Of a DNA stretch of 64,000 bases, positions 39,820 through 49,653 are shown piece by piece. Each line of letters starts with the position of its first letter. The stretch's first letter is position 1. The notes beneath the pieces are model-generated. The model was not told where the DNA came from, did no database searches, and saw nothing but the letters and a program-made list of their open reading frames with translations. The DNA comes from Linnemannia hyalina (taxonomy: Eukaryota > Mortierellomycota > Mortierellomycetes > Mortierellales > Mortierellaceae), in assembly GCA_019671135.1 (NCBI GenBank), contig JAHRHY010000009.1:2253659-2317658 (forward strand), read 5' to 3'. Made by a program: the position numbers and the translations under genes.

Positions 39820-41095
39820 ATTCTAACACCCCCTGTCAGCGCAAAATTAACAGGGGGTGTCTGACAGGGGTTTTTCCAAAAAAATTCTGCCATATGTTTT
39901 TGGTCTTTTTTCAATTCTAACAGGGGCCTGTTTGAACAGGAGCATGGATGGAAATCAAAACACCCTGTCAGAATAGAAATGCTTTTTGCACTTTCTTTTT
40001 GCCGCGCTGCTGGCAAAAAGATCATTTGACCAGTGCTATCCGTCGTTCTCAATGGACTTCTCCTTTCCTCGCCGTGCATCGAGATTCTCGTCAAAGAGTC
40101 AAATTCAGACACCATCGGCTGTTCAGTGATCCCTCTTGACCATTTCAGGCACCCCAAATAACACTAAAAAATGTCCATATACACACACTCCACCATTTTT
40201 CTCGTCTGCGGGTTTTGTTACTTGCACGCCTTGCTTGATACCCCGCTGGAGGATGATCACTATAGACTTTGTTCAAGTAGCCCTCATTCCATTTTATCCT
40301 CTCACCTTTGTCTCTCTCTATCTTTGACTCCCTCTCCCTCTCTTAGTCTTCATCTCTCTTTGACACTCCTTCTCTCTTTCTTTGACACTCCCTCTATCTT
40401 TCTTTAACTTCCTCTCTTTGTCTACCTCTCTCTCCCTCTCTCTCCCTCTCTCTCTCTCTCTCTCTTTATCTTTCTCTCTCTCTCTATCTTTCTCTCTCTC
40501 TCTGTCTTTGTCTTTCTCTCTTTTCTCCTTGCCTCCCTCTCTCTCTCTCTTTATCTTTCTCTCCCTCCTAAAAAAAAAAAAAAACACAAACAAATGCAAA
40601 GGCAATGAAGGCAATGAAGGCAAAGGACACACGGTTGCTGGCGTATTTTTATTGTTATATTCGCATGCCATGGACTTCACACTGGATGAGACAGATGAGA
40701 GACATCCATGCATACATGAATCTTAATGCCAACAGGTCTTGCCCCTCTAGCTGCCATCAGGATAATTTTCATTCATCTGTACATAGCCAACGTAGGCAAT
40801 GTAGGCCAAAAAAAAATAAAAAAGGATCCAAAAAAAAAAAGACAACACATGCAAAGGCAGTGAAGGCAATGAAGGCAAAGAATACATGGATGTTAGCATA
40901 ATTTTATTGTTATGTTCCTATGCCATGGACTTTACCCTGGACGAGACAGATGTGAAACATACATGCATGCATGAATTTGATGCCAATAGACCTTGCCTTT
41001 TAGCTCCTATAAGGATAATTTTCATCCATCTGCACATAGCCAATGTAGGCATTGTAGTCAAACGTAGGCAACATTGCAAAAAAAAAAAAGCCTTT
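39820..41095. repeat. CACCCC-type repeat, copy 2
   Basis: It starts TTCTAACACCCCCTGTCAG directly after the inner end of the left arm. The terminal palindrome is better kept than in copy 1 (CACCCCCTGTCAG, 9 bases, TTAACAGGGGGTG, CTGACAGGGG). It includes the CT microsatellite (40310-40565) and two tandem units (40595-40848, 40849-41045). Confidence 0.75.
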
Positions 41096-41239
41096 TTTAC
41101 ACCCATTCTTACTTCAATCTGGCCGAGTCGAAACACAGTCAACCTTACGTCCCAACTCTTCACTGTGTATGAATTGCTATTCGGTTCGCCTTTTTTCATA
41201 TCTCGTCCCTTTCTTTGTTCTTTCTTTTTATTCACGGTA

Positions 41240-41880
41240 CGAAATAGAAAATAAGAAATAAGAAATAAGAAATAAGAATAAGAAATAAGAAATTAGAAAA
41301 AAGACCAAGAAAAAAGACGAAAATAAAAAAAGAAAAAAGAGAAAGAGAAGAGGGAAAAGAATCAAATCAACTGTTTCATTGTGCTCGAGAACACACAATG
41401 CTTATTTGCTCCATTGTCTCTTTGTCAAATGTGTTATGCCTGGATGAACAAAATAAGCAACATAGACAGTTTATTATGAACTAAACACACGGCTATATAT
41501 ATGCATTCAATCTATCTCATACCTTGACGGAAAAAAATGTGACCTCTCTGATTTTGTACTCAAAGAAGGAGTGACCAGAGGGAGCGGTGTATCTAAAAGT
41601 AGGAGATAATACAAATGAAGTGGTGGGAGGGGAAAGGGGGAAGGAGGAGTGGAAGGAAGGGAAGGAGGGGTAGCAGGGAAGGAGGGTGTAGGGAAGCTGA
41701 ACAAAAGTAGAGAAATGGTGGAGTGTTGACGAGGAGGGAGGCAAATAGAAAAGGAAAAAAAAAGTGAAGGGAAAGGAAGGAGAGAGCGACAAGGGAGAGA
41801 GCGTGTGAAAGGGAAGGAAGGAGCAAAAAGAAAGAAAAGGGTTGAGTGTTCGAAGAGCAAAAGGCAAAGTGGAGGATGGA
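41240..41880. repeat. Simple repeats: AATAAGAAATAAG array and GA-rich tract
   Basis: 41240-41345 has about five copies of a 10 bp unit AAATAAGAAA with drift. 41610-41850 is strongly purine-rich on the plus strand. The long minus-strand frames through it (Ser/Pro/Leu/Phe-rich) are compositional. Confidence 0.8.
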
Positions 41881-43117
41881 TGGATGTATGACAATTTAAA
41901 ATACGGGAAGGAACAAAAAGTCAGACTTGGGTTACAGCTCCATGCAAATGGGTCGAGGTGTACGCATGTTTGATGACAATGGCGCTCTTGCCCTTCTCCC
42001 TTTCATCACCTTTCCTTTCTTATTCCCCGGTAGGTCTCACCCTGTCCATACGCGTTCTTTCGCGCATGTGCACTCCAATGAAGCAGAGAGTACAAACGGA
42101 CAAGGCAAGCTATTCCGACCATCTGCATACCCTTTTTCTTAGCCAAGAAATTATGCAAAAAAGCAAAAATCAATTGAACCACAAACAACAGTGTGAAACA
42201 TCAAGAAAATACCAGGTCCATCGTCAACTCAAGATAAAAATAAGAGACTTAAGGGAGAGAGAAGAACAGAAGAGAGGGAGAGGGATGAAGAGAAGGCCAA
42301 AAATAATAAGAGTTCAATGTCACCACGAAGACAGCGTGCATAAACAGTCTATGACAACCTCTGAAGGCTTAAACAAGATAAGGCAGGTGTGATAGTCCTT
42401 CAACACTTGTTGCAAAAGCGCGGATGGAAAGTCTAATGGCGATGTATGTCTGCTTTCTTCCTTGCTCCTCCATGGTCTTTCTTCCATTTTCTTGAGCAAA
42501 ATGGTTCGTGCCCGATGATTTACCCAATCAACCTCTACGAGCGCATGCTCTCCCAGGTTTGCATCCCAACAGCAACACCAACGTGTTGGTTATCACAGAT
42601 ACATAAGACACGGCAGATTGGGCGTAGAAAATAAGAGATGGAGGTGAGAAGAAAGGAATGAGAACCAAGAGCCGCTAACATCATCGATCCACACTTGCAA
42701 AGCATATGGTTGTTCTTCTTTACTTAATACTCTCTTGCATTGTATATGGCTTGGGACCGAGCGTCTCATAAAGATTGGGATCTCTGTTGTTTTGTTTTGT
42801 TTACCCTGTTGTCCATGTGTTTTGGTTGTGTAGGTCCAAGACATGCACATGCATTCCCCTTATTTTTTTTTTTGGCTGGTTGTGCTCTGTGTTTGGCTTT
42901 TGTACGGCTGAGACCTTCCCTTATTTTTCACTGTTTGTATGGTTACGGATGAAACAGGAATTCCTGCGACAGGTCATGGCCATGACTAGAACGAGGCTGA
43001 GGGGAACAGAGGGAGAGTTAACGAATGAACAAGCAAACAATAGCGTGTGTGCTGAAAGATTGTGTTTTTAATAAGAACTACGATTGCTACTACTAAAGTT
43101 TATATGTTGCTTGTTGG
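41881..43117. other. Spacer without recognised gene
   Basis: AT-rich unique-looking DNA. The frames present (up to 144 codons at 41958) have no recognisable domain and I do not support them. Confidence 0.5.
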
Positions 43118-44004
43118 TTATGTTTCTGAAGATCGGCTGGGGCTGGCAGTGGGAGTGGAGTCAACATATTCATAAGTTGGGCTGGGGCTGGCAGTGGAAG
43201 AATAAGCTCGTTCCCCATTTCTTGGTGTGCTTGTTTGGACAGGATATGAGAAACTCATCACACTGTGCTGTGAATTTTGTCCATCACTAGACGGGGAGGG
43301 GGAGTTAGTGGAAGAGGAACTGACAGACGATACGTCGGTTGAGTGGGTGGGGAGGGAGGTGTGCTGAGATGAAGGGTGGGAGATGGAGGTTTCTTGGAAT
43401 GAGGATGTAGACGGGGTAGGCTCTTTCTGAGTCGGGGGAGTGTGTTCTTGAAGGGGCGAGGAGGGGTGTTGTCCTTGTTGAGGGGAGGTTGCGTGCACTG
43501 ATGGAGGCGCTTGATCGTCCTTTGGCGCCATAATGGCCTTCCTTGATTCTTGAAGTTTGAAGTACTTGTGTGCTTGTTCTTGCGACTCAATCATTCGATG
43601 GACCTGAGCCTTGAGCATCTGAAACTCATGCTGCGTGTGAATAAACAAAACAGGAAAAAAAAATCTCAAGAGGTTTAGTTTGAACCTAACTGAAGTATGA
43701 TATCAGCTCCAATCAAAATGTTTTTTTTCTTAAACTGTACCCCTGTCGGCGGCAAAAAGTATGCTTCGAATAGTGGTTCTTTAATACTCCTCTCTTCCAT
43801 GAGCCTGCTTCTCAAGGCCGGCTCGCCTTTGCATGATATGAGTCGGTCCATGGCGCCGAAAACATGGCGCTTCAGTTGGGGTTTTGAGGAGAAGTCCTTT
43901 CCACAGAAGCATTTAGTTTTGACAGTAAAGAACTTGAACATGACATTAATGTCACCACCAACTGTTCCTTCAAGAATATCACAAACAACAGGGACTTCAG
44001 ACAT
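43118..44004 (-). CDS. Uncharacterised gene: CxC zinc-finger-like N part and Ser/Pro-rich C part
   Basis: The ATG at 44004 opens a 109-codon frame with CFCGKDFSSKPQLKRH, a C2H2-like half finger, and a conserved-looking hydrophobic stretch (EAYFLPPTGVQF, ILIGADIILQL). A second minus-strand frame (43669-43118) starts with a helical segment (HEFQMLKAQVHRMIESQEQ) and continues as a Ser/Thr/Pro-rich tail with SPSRSSET at the end. TTCACACGCAG before the helix is a plausible 3' splice site. I could not find a GT donor that joins the two frames in phase, so the link is uncertain and a frameshift is possible. No transposon motif is seen. It is the only candidate non-transposon gene here. Product unknown. 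Confidence 0.4.
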
Positions 44005-44581
44005 TGTGAGGGGGCGCGACAGTAAATGGGGATAGGGAAGGATTGGTGTTCAAAATTGTGGTTAGAGCTTTGGAGGAAGAAGGGAGAAAAAGATTTCAAT
44101 AGGAACCACCGCTCGTTGACTTTACTTAATCATGCAATTTTATTGTACACGGTGACATAGTCTGCCTAAGGTAGGCTAACATATGGCGGGGTAGAGCTGC
44201 CGACGAGTTGAACGCATGTCTTAATTTTGTTGTGCGGGATTGAACGAACCAAGCACCAACTCTTCATCAAGAATTATTGGGCCGAATACCCAAGACCTGA
44301 CAAGTATCAAGAATGCAATAAATTGAACGCGCATTATAAAGTACGAATTTTGAGCATATGTGGAGAACAGCGACTTGATCCCACACGGTCTCAACTCCGT
44401 TGCTTTGATCTTTCTAGATCGTGACGTCTATTGAATCAATCTTTCTAATTCGCCATCATAGATCCATTCTCTCTTTATTGTCGCTCTTTTATTTTGTGAT
44501 CACTCTAATTCACCCTTCACCCACCTTCAGCTCCTCCTTCTTTATCCTTTCGAACGATTCCCAGCTCAGCAAACAATCAAC
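44005..44581. other. Spacer and possible left part of a Tc1/mariner element
   Basis: It includes TCTATTGAATCAATCTTTC (about 44428), which resembles the inverted repeat near 45766-45790 and may be a decayed terminal repeat. No gene is seen. Confidence 0.4.
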
Positions 44582-45595
44582 ATGAAGCCTCTTGCACGAT
44601 CCATTAAAGAGACTGCCGTAGAACAGCTTCGACATGGAAATTCAACCAGAGCAGTTGCATGCAACCTTCGGATCTCTGTCTCATCAGCGGTCAGGATCAG
44701 GAACGAGGAAAAGGAAAACATCCCTGAGCCCCATCCTGGCTGACCTAGGAAGATCTCAACGGAGACGAGGACGAATCTCGTGCGTCATTTCATTTAAGGC
44801 CACTTAACATCGCGAAAGGATGGACAACGATTTATTGAATCAACCGAGGGAGAGCATGTCTACCTTACCACTATACAGAAGAATCTACTCCAGGAAGGAA
44901 TCAGGGTCTACTCAGCACCAGACAAGCCGAATCTCACACGGGAACAGATCACAAAAAGGCTCAGATTCGCAGAAGAACACCATCAATGGAAGGTCAAGGA
45001 CTGGAAGAACGTGATGTTCTCTGATGAGTGCATCTTCAGCCGCATTGGGTCCTTCGACAAGAAGTACTACTACCACAGACACCAACAACAACAACACCTG
45101 CCTCACCAAGTTCGACCGAAACAGTCAAAATGTAGGGGGAAAATGAAGACGCGAAAGAAGGTGGTTGTTGACCCGTTTATTGAGGACACTAATAAATAGA
45201 GAATTCTTAGTCAAATAAAAACTAACCTATATTTCGTCAAAACAACAAGGTGGTGGAGGGAAAGTAATGGTCTGGGGTTGCATTAGATATTCTGGCGTTG
45301 GAGACCTTTGCTGGATCGAGGGTAATATGGATTCGGATGCCTATCTCGACGTTCTCCAAAGGCGTGTTCGTCAGTCCCGCGATTGGCTAGCCAGAGGCGG
45401 CTGAGGACCAGGACAGGCTGTGGGAACGTTAGAGGCGATCTGGAAGGAGATTCCTCCGGAGCACCTTCACAAACTGTACTAAAGCATGCCCGACCGCCGG
45501 AAGATGGTGATTTAGAACAAAAGACACGACACCAAGTACTGATGACCGCGGTAGATGAAGGGCATGCAACAGATTCAGTCATTTAGAAAAACTGA
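44582..45595 (+). pseudogene. Tc1/mariner transposase remnant
   Basis: The ATG at 44582 begins an HTH region (RSIKETAVEQLRHGNSTRAV, SVSSAVRIR). A TGA at 44741 and a TAA at 44795 interrupt it. Each is explained by one C to T change (the first sits where GRPRK is expected). After these the frame gives FIESTEGEHVYLTT, PDKPNLTREQITKRLRFA, WKNVMFSDE with the first catalytic Asp, and, after a frameshift and an insertion, KVMVWGCI and GVGDL. The C-terminal LEAIWKEIPPEHLHKLY follows, but the segment with the second and third catalytic acids is deleted. An inverted repeat built on TAGAAAAACTG lies at 45583-45606 and 45766-45790. The element is dead. Confidence 0.85.
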
Positions 45596-45792
45596 TTCAA
45601 TGAACTTGTTTATTTTAAAGCGATGTCGATGACGATCCTACAAAGTAACCCTGGTTGGGATTTGACGTGAACAATGAAGAGGAGAGAGTATAACAATAGA
45701 GCGAGTCTTGGGAGTAGAGGGTTAGGATGAGAATGAGAAAAGTTGATGAATGTCAAAGACTGCAATTCATTGAACCAGTTTTTCTAAGCACT

Positions 45793-46140
45793 AAAACACC
45801 CCCTGTCAGTGCAAAACTAACAGGGTGTGTCTGACAGGGGATTCTCAAAAAATTGTCAGCCGAGTAGAAATGCTTTTGAAAATTGTCCTTGTTTGTGGGT
45901 TTGTTTTCGTTGCTGCTCAACGTTTGTTGCTTGCACGCCTTGCTTGATATCTCGCTGGAGAATGGTCACTGCAGCCTTTGCTTAAGTAGCCTTTCTTCCA
46001 ACTTATCCTCCTACCTTCTTTGTCCTTTTCTTTTTTTTTGTCTCCTTCTCTCTTTGTCTCCCTCTCTCCCTGTCTCCCTCTCTCCCTGTCTCCCTCCCCC
46101 CCTCTCTCTACCTTCACTTTCTATTTTTGTCTCCCTCTCT
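45793..46140. repeat. CACCCC-type repeat, copy 3 (diverged)
   Basis: It starts AACACCCCCTGTCAGTGC and keeps the terminal palindrome (CTAACAGGG, CTGACAGGGG), then GCACGCCTTGCTTGATATC and a CT-rich tract. It is clearly related to copies 1 and 2 but more diverged. Confidence 0.72.
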
Positions 46141-46147
46141 GTTAGTC

Positions 46148-46738
46148 TCCCTCTTGCCGCATCTCAGTGTCTGTTCACTCACTCCTCTATTAAAGGTAGT
46201 AGTGTTATATATTCTCACAGGGCTCAATAAAGAACCCCAGCTTCTTTCTCACCATTTTCCTCTCCCCAGCTGTTCATTTTACATTTTTTTTGGCGAAGAA
46301 TCGAGGGATCATTCCCACACAACTTTGAACAAAAAAACACACACACTTTAACACTCACAAAAACGCACTCACTTATTCATTCACACACGCAAGCGCTTAC
46401 CCATCCACTCACTCACTCATCGACTTATTCATTCACACTCATCGACTCACCATCCATTCATTCATTCATTCATTCATTTATACAACAAAGACACCAAGAA
46501 AAAAAGAAAAATAAAAAAGAAAGTCATTTTGTTGCGATCCACTTCACTGCTTTTCTTTGTCCACGAACTGGTGCCTCGTTCTCACAGGGGAGGAGAGCTG
46601 TTGCATCTCAGTGTCTGTTCACTCACTCCTCATTCTCTATTAAAGGTAGCAGTGTTATATATTCTCATAGGGCTCAATAAGACCCCCAGCTTCTTTCTCG
46701 CCATTTTCCTCTCCCCAGCTGTTCATATTACATCTCTC
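46148..46738. repeat. Direct repeat of about 130 bp (two copies)
   Basis: 46148-46285 and 46600-46735 share GCATCTCAGTGTCTGTTC, CTATTAAAGGTAG, GTGTTATATATTCTCA, AGGGCTCAATAA and CCCCAGCTGTTCAT in order. Between them lie CATTCATTCATTC and CACACAC runs. Both copies sit downstream of CT-rich DNA. No gene is seen. Confidence 0.82.
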
Positions 46739-47257
46739 TCTCTCTCTCTGTCTCCCTCCCTCCCTCTCTCTTCCCTCTCTTTCTCTTTTTGTCTCCCTCT
46801 CTCTTTATATCTCCATCTCTCTTTTCTGTCTCTGTGTGTCTGTCTGTTACTCCCTTCTTAGCTGCAGGAAAGCGAGGCCAACGAGCGAAGACATTTTCTT
46901 TGTTACCTTTCCATTTTCTCGTGTTCGCCTTGCCATTTTTGTTTCATGTTCTTGGTAAACTTGTCCTTCTCTTCCCTCTCCATCATCTCAGCTCGTATGC
47001 ACACACTCACGCACAACACACAACACATACACACACAGACAAGCACTCGCCCATACTCTCTAACTATCTCCTCTCACCCTTGCCTCTTCCTTCTTATCTT
47101 CCCCTCTTCTTCCCCTCCTTTCTGATCAGCACTTGATTCTCACACCCATCCCTGAAAACCGAAAGAACGCTGCAACAAAACATATAGCCAATGGAAATAA
47201 AAAGCGTAAGTTTTGTATTTGAGGCCATAAACTTGGCATTCGCTCTCCTCCTAAAGA
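46739..47257. other. CT-rich and CA-rich spacer
   Basis: Simple sequence (TCTCTCTC, CACACACA) up to the stop of the MULE gene. The 3' UTR and polyadenylation signal of that minus-strand gene should lie here but cannot be assigned. Confidence 0.5.
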
Positions 47258-48130
47258 TTAAGCATTACTGCCCTTCCCTTCCCTTTCTCTGCCACGTCCT
47301 TTCCCCCCTCCACGTCCTCTCCCTCTACCACGCCCCCGCTCTTCAACGCGCTTCGATCCTCGGCCAATGTTCCAATGATGCCCCCTCCTCTTCTTCGGGT
47401 TTTGGTTCTGATCCTGTACGGTGCCGTCCACCTTTCGCTTTGCTTCCCACCACTGATTAAATTCCTGAAAGGCCTTCATCTTCTCGGGATACTCCTCAAA
47501 CGTCGCCATGATGGTCTTGAAGTCGTTGGTATAGCCGAGCTGCGCCTCCTCGCTAACGTCCAGGTCGCTTATCGTATTTGCAAATTTCCTCACGGCACTT
47601 GAGGTCCTCGAATGCACGGCCTTGATCGCCTTGCTCCTCTTTGATACGGCGGACGGTGCCTTAGGGAATAGCTCCTTCAACCGCGCGGCAAAGTCTGACT
47701 GAGACAACACAGGCCTACCCCTCTCCTTCCTACCCTTACCCTTACCGCGCCTATCCTTGTTAGCGGCTGTGCTCTCAGCCTCATAGGTATTGGCCCTGAC
47801 ATGCTGGAGCTCGTCGAGTGTTGAATTAAGTCGAGGGTTATCCTGCATGCCCTCGGTGTACCATCGCTTTTCAACCATTCCTGGGAAAAAAAGAACATCA
47901 CCATCGTGCCTCATTACATAGTAAAAATGGCGGCAGACCCAGCCCTTATTCTGCATTGAAGCGCATGAACAAAAGTGGGTACCATCCATCATAAGCACCA
48001 TATACTCCGGCAACGTCGTCGATTCTGTACTTGAAACCGTGATCAAGTATACTTTGTCAACCTCACACTCAACGTTCTCGACAATAGTGCAGATAGATCT
48101 CCTGAGAAGGTTCTCTCTGCTCAAATCATC

Positions 48131-48233
48131 CTAATCGAATGAAAAAAAGGAGTAGAAAAAAAAGGAGTAAGAAAACAATGAGCAACCACTAACGGGATTT
48201 TATACTTTGATAGCAATCATCATACAGACTTAC
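48131..48233 (-). other. Intron 6 of the Ulp1-MULE gene
   Basis: On the minus strand the exon ends CTCCAAA, the intron runs from GTAAGTCTG to GATTAG (103 bp) and the next exon is GATGATTTGAGC. Ty3 element 3 inserted ten bases upstream of this donor, inside exon 6. Confidence 0.8.
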
Positions 48234-48243
48234 TTTGGAGATG

Positions 48244-48450
48244 TGCAACATATTAGGTTTATCATTGCTCTCTAGTTAGTCATTCCTTGTCACTCTCTAT
48301 CATCTCTGACTCACTATGACACTACACCTAGAAACCTAGTTGGCGACTTTGTATATATATTTAGTTGTACCATAGTAATAACATCAATCATCACTGCTTC
48401 AACTCTCGTCCCCGTTCTATACTTCTCTGTCCCAGTCTTCGCCTGTTGCA
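48244..48450 (+). repeat. 5' LTR of Ty3 element 3
   Basis: 207 bp, starts TGCAACATATTAGG and ends CGCCTGTTGCA. GTATATATATTTAG about 100 bp before the end is the likely TATA box. Confidence 0.97.
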
Positions 48451-48468
48451 TGGTAGCAAAGGTTCCCT
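48451..48468 (+). promoter_or_regulatory. Primer binding site of Ty3 element 3
   Basis: TGGTAGCAAAGGTTCCCT follows the LTR without a gap. It shares TGGTAGCAAA with Ty3 element 2 and would pair with a tRNA ending TTTGCTACCA, probably initiator tRNA-Met (inferred). Confidence 0.78.
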
Positions 48469-48654
48469 CGTTCCACTGACCTCTTGATTTTTCCCTCCTC
48501 GTTTTCACTGCCCGCGTTTTACTTTAATTTTCCCTCGTCCCAGCTCTCTCTGCACACCAGCCCTGAATTTCATTCCCTGCCCCTATTTTCCTTCGTACCC
48601 TCTTACACTCTGGACATTTTTGACCTCTCCGCACTTCTCTCTGCACTACCAGTC

Positions 48655-49653
48655 ATGGTTACCCCTGCCCGCCTTAACCCCCCTCCTGTCTTTACAGGCG
48701 CCCGCGACGGTTTCTCTGCCTTGGCCTGGCTCGTTGCGGTTAACCGCTACTTCAACCTTGCTAAGATAAGTGAGACTGAACGAACACCCCACGCTCTCTC
48801 GTACTTGGGCACGCCTGGCCCTGCCCGATGGTTTGATGGATGTGGGCTCCCTGATACTTGCAACTTCGAGACCGAGTTTACTCCTGCTTTTAAGCTAGAG
48901 TACATTCCCAACAACTTTGCGGGCTCCTGTCGACGACACCTCACCAATCTTCGCATGACCACCAACTTTTCGACCTACTTATCTACATTCAAGGAACTTT
49001 TGGGCGCCCTTCTTGGTTATGCCTCCACCGACGCTGCCAAGACCACGGTCAACGAGTTCGCCCAAACATCCTTTATCGACAACTGCCCCTTGGTTCTTCA
49101 ACAGATGATCGAAGGACACATTATTCAAAACCCCAATATCACCCTCATTCAGATCTTTCAATACGCCCAAGAGATGGACCGCATTTACTCCTTCAAACCC
49201 GACACCGGCCCCAAGACCAACTCGCTCGCCATCGCCTCCGCCCCCATCATTTCTTCCTTCACCTCTTCCTCCGCTCTCTCTCAAGCCACCCCCATGGAAA
49301 TCGACAACATCCAGATCGCCCTCAACAATATCACCCAACGATTTAATCGCCTAGAGAGAAACATGGGTCATAACAATAACTACAACCGCAACAACAATAA
49401 CAACAACGGCCCCCGAAACAACAACAACGGTAATCCCCCTTCCCTGACCCCTCAGGAACGCGAATGGTGTAAAAACAACAATGCTTGCCGTCGCTGTCGC
49501 CAACCTGGACATTATGCAAAGGAGTGCCCCATCTACGGCGACAACAACAATACCAACCGTGGCAACAACAACAACCGCCAAGGACGATGGGTTTATCAAG
49601 TAGCCGTGGGTGATTCCCCCGAGTCGGGAAAAGCCTCCGACGATCAGGCTTAG
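48655..49653 (+). CDS. Ty3 element 3 gag
   Basis: The ATG at 48655 is the first in a good context after the leader. The 332-residue product has a capsid domain (FTGARDGFSALAWLVAVNRYF, HALSYLGTPGPARWFDG), an MEIDNIQIALNNI helix also seen in Ty3 element 2, an Asn-rich linker and a CCHC knuckle CRRCRQPGHYAKEC. It packages the element RNA. It ends at the TAG at 49651-49653, 19 bases after the slippery heptamer. The frame is intact. Confidence 0.93.
   Translation: MVTPARLNPPPVFTGARDGFSALAWLVAVNRYFNLAKISETERTPHALSYLGTPGPARWFDGCGLPDTCNFETEFTPAFKLEYIPNNFAGSCRRHLTNLRMTTNFSTYLSTFKELLGALLGYASTDAAKTTVNEFAQTSFIDNCPLVLQQMIEGHIIQNPNITLIQIFQYAQEMDRIYSFKPDTGPKTNSLAIASAPIISSFTSSSALSQATPMEIDNIQIALNNITQRFNRLERNMGHNNNYNRNNNNNNGPRNNNNGNPPSLTPQEREWCKNNNACRRCRQPGHYAKECPIYGDNNNTNRGNNNNRQGRWVYQVAVGDSPESGKASDDQA
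49626..49632 (+). promoter_or_regulatory. -1 ribosomal frameshift heptamer G GGA AAA (Ty3 element 3)
   Basis: The gag codons read tcG GGA AAA gcc. The -1 frame is open from here to 53570. The site and its codon context (SGKA) are the same as in Ty3 element 2 although the proteins differ widely around it. Confidence 0.85.

Noticed and set aside
41517..41894. Minus-strand Ser/Pro/Leu frames of 77-125 codons
   Set aside because: They are the pyrimidine strand of a GA-rich tract, compositional only.
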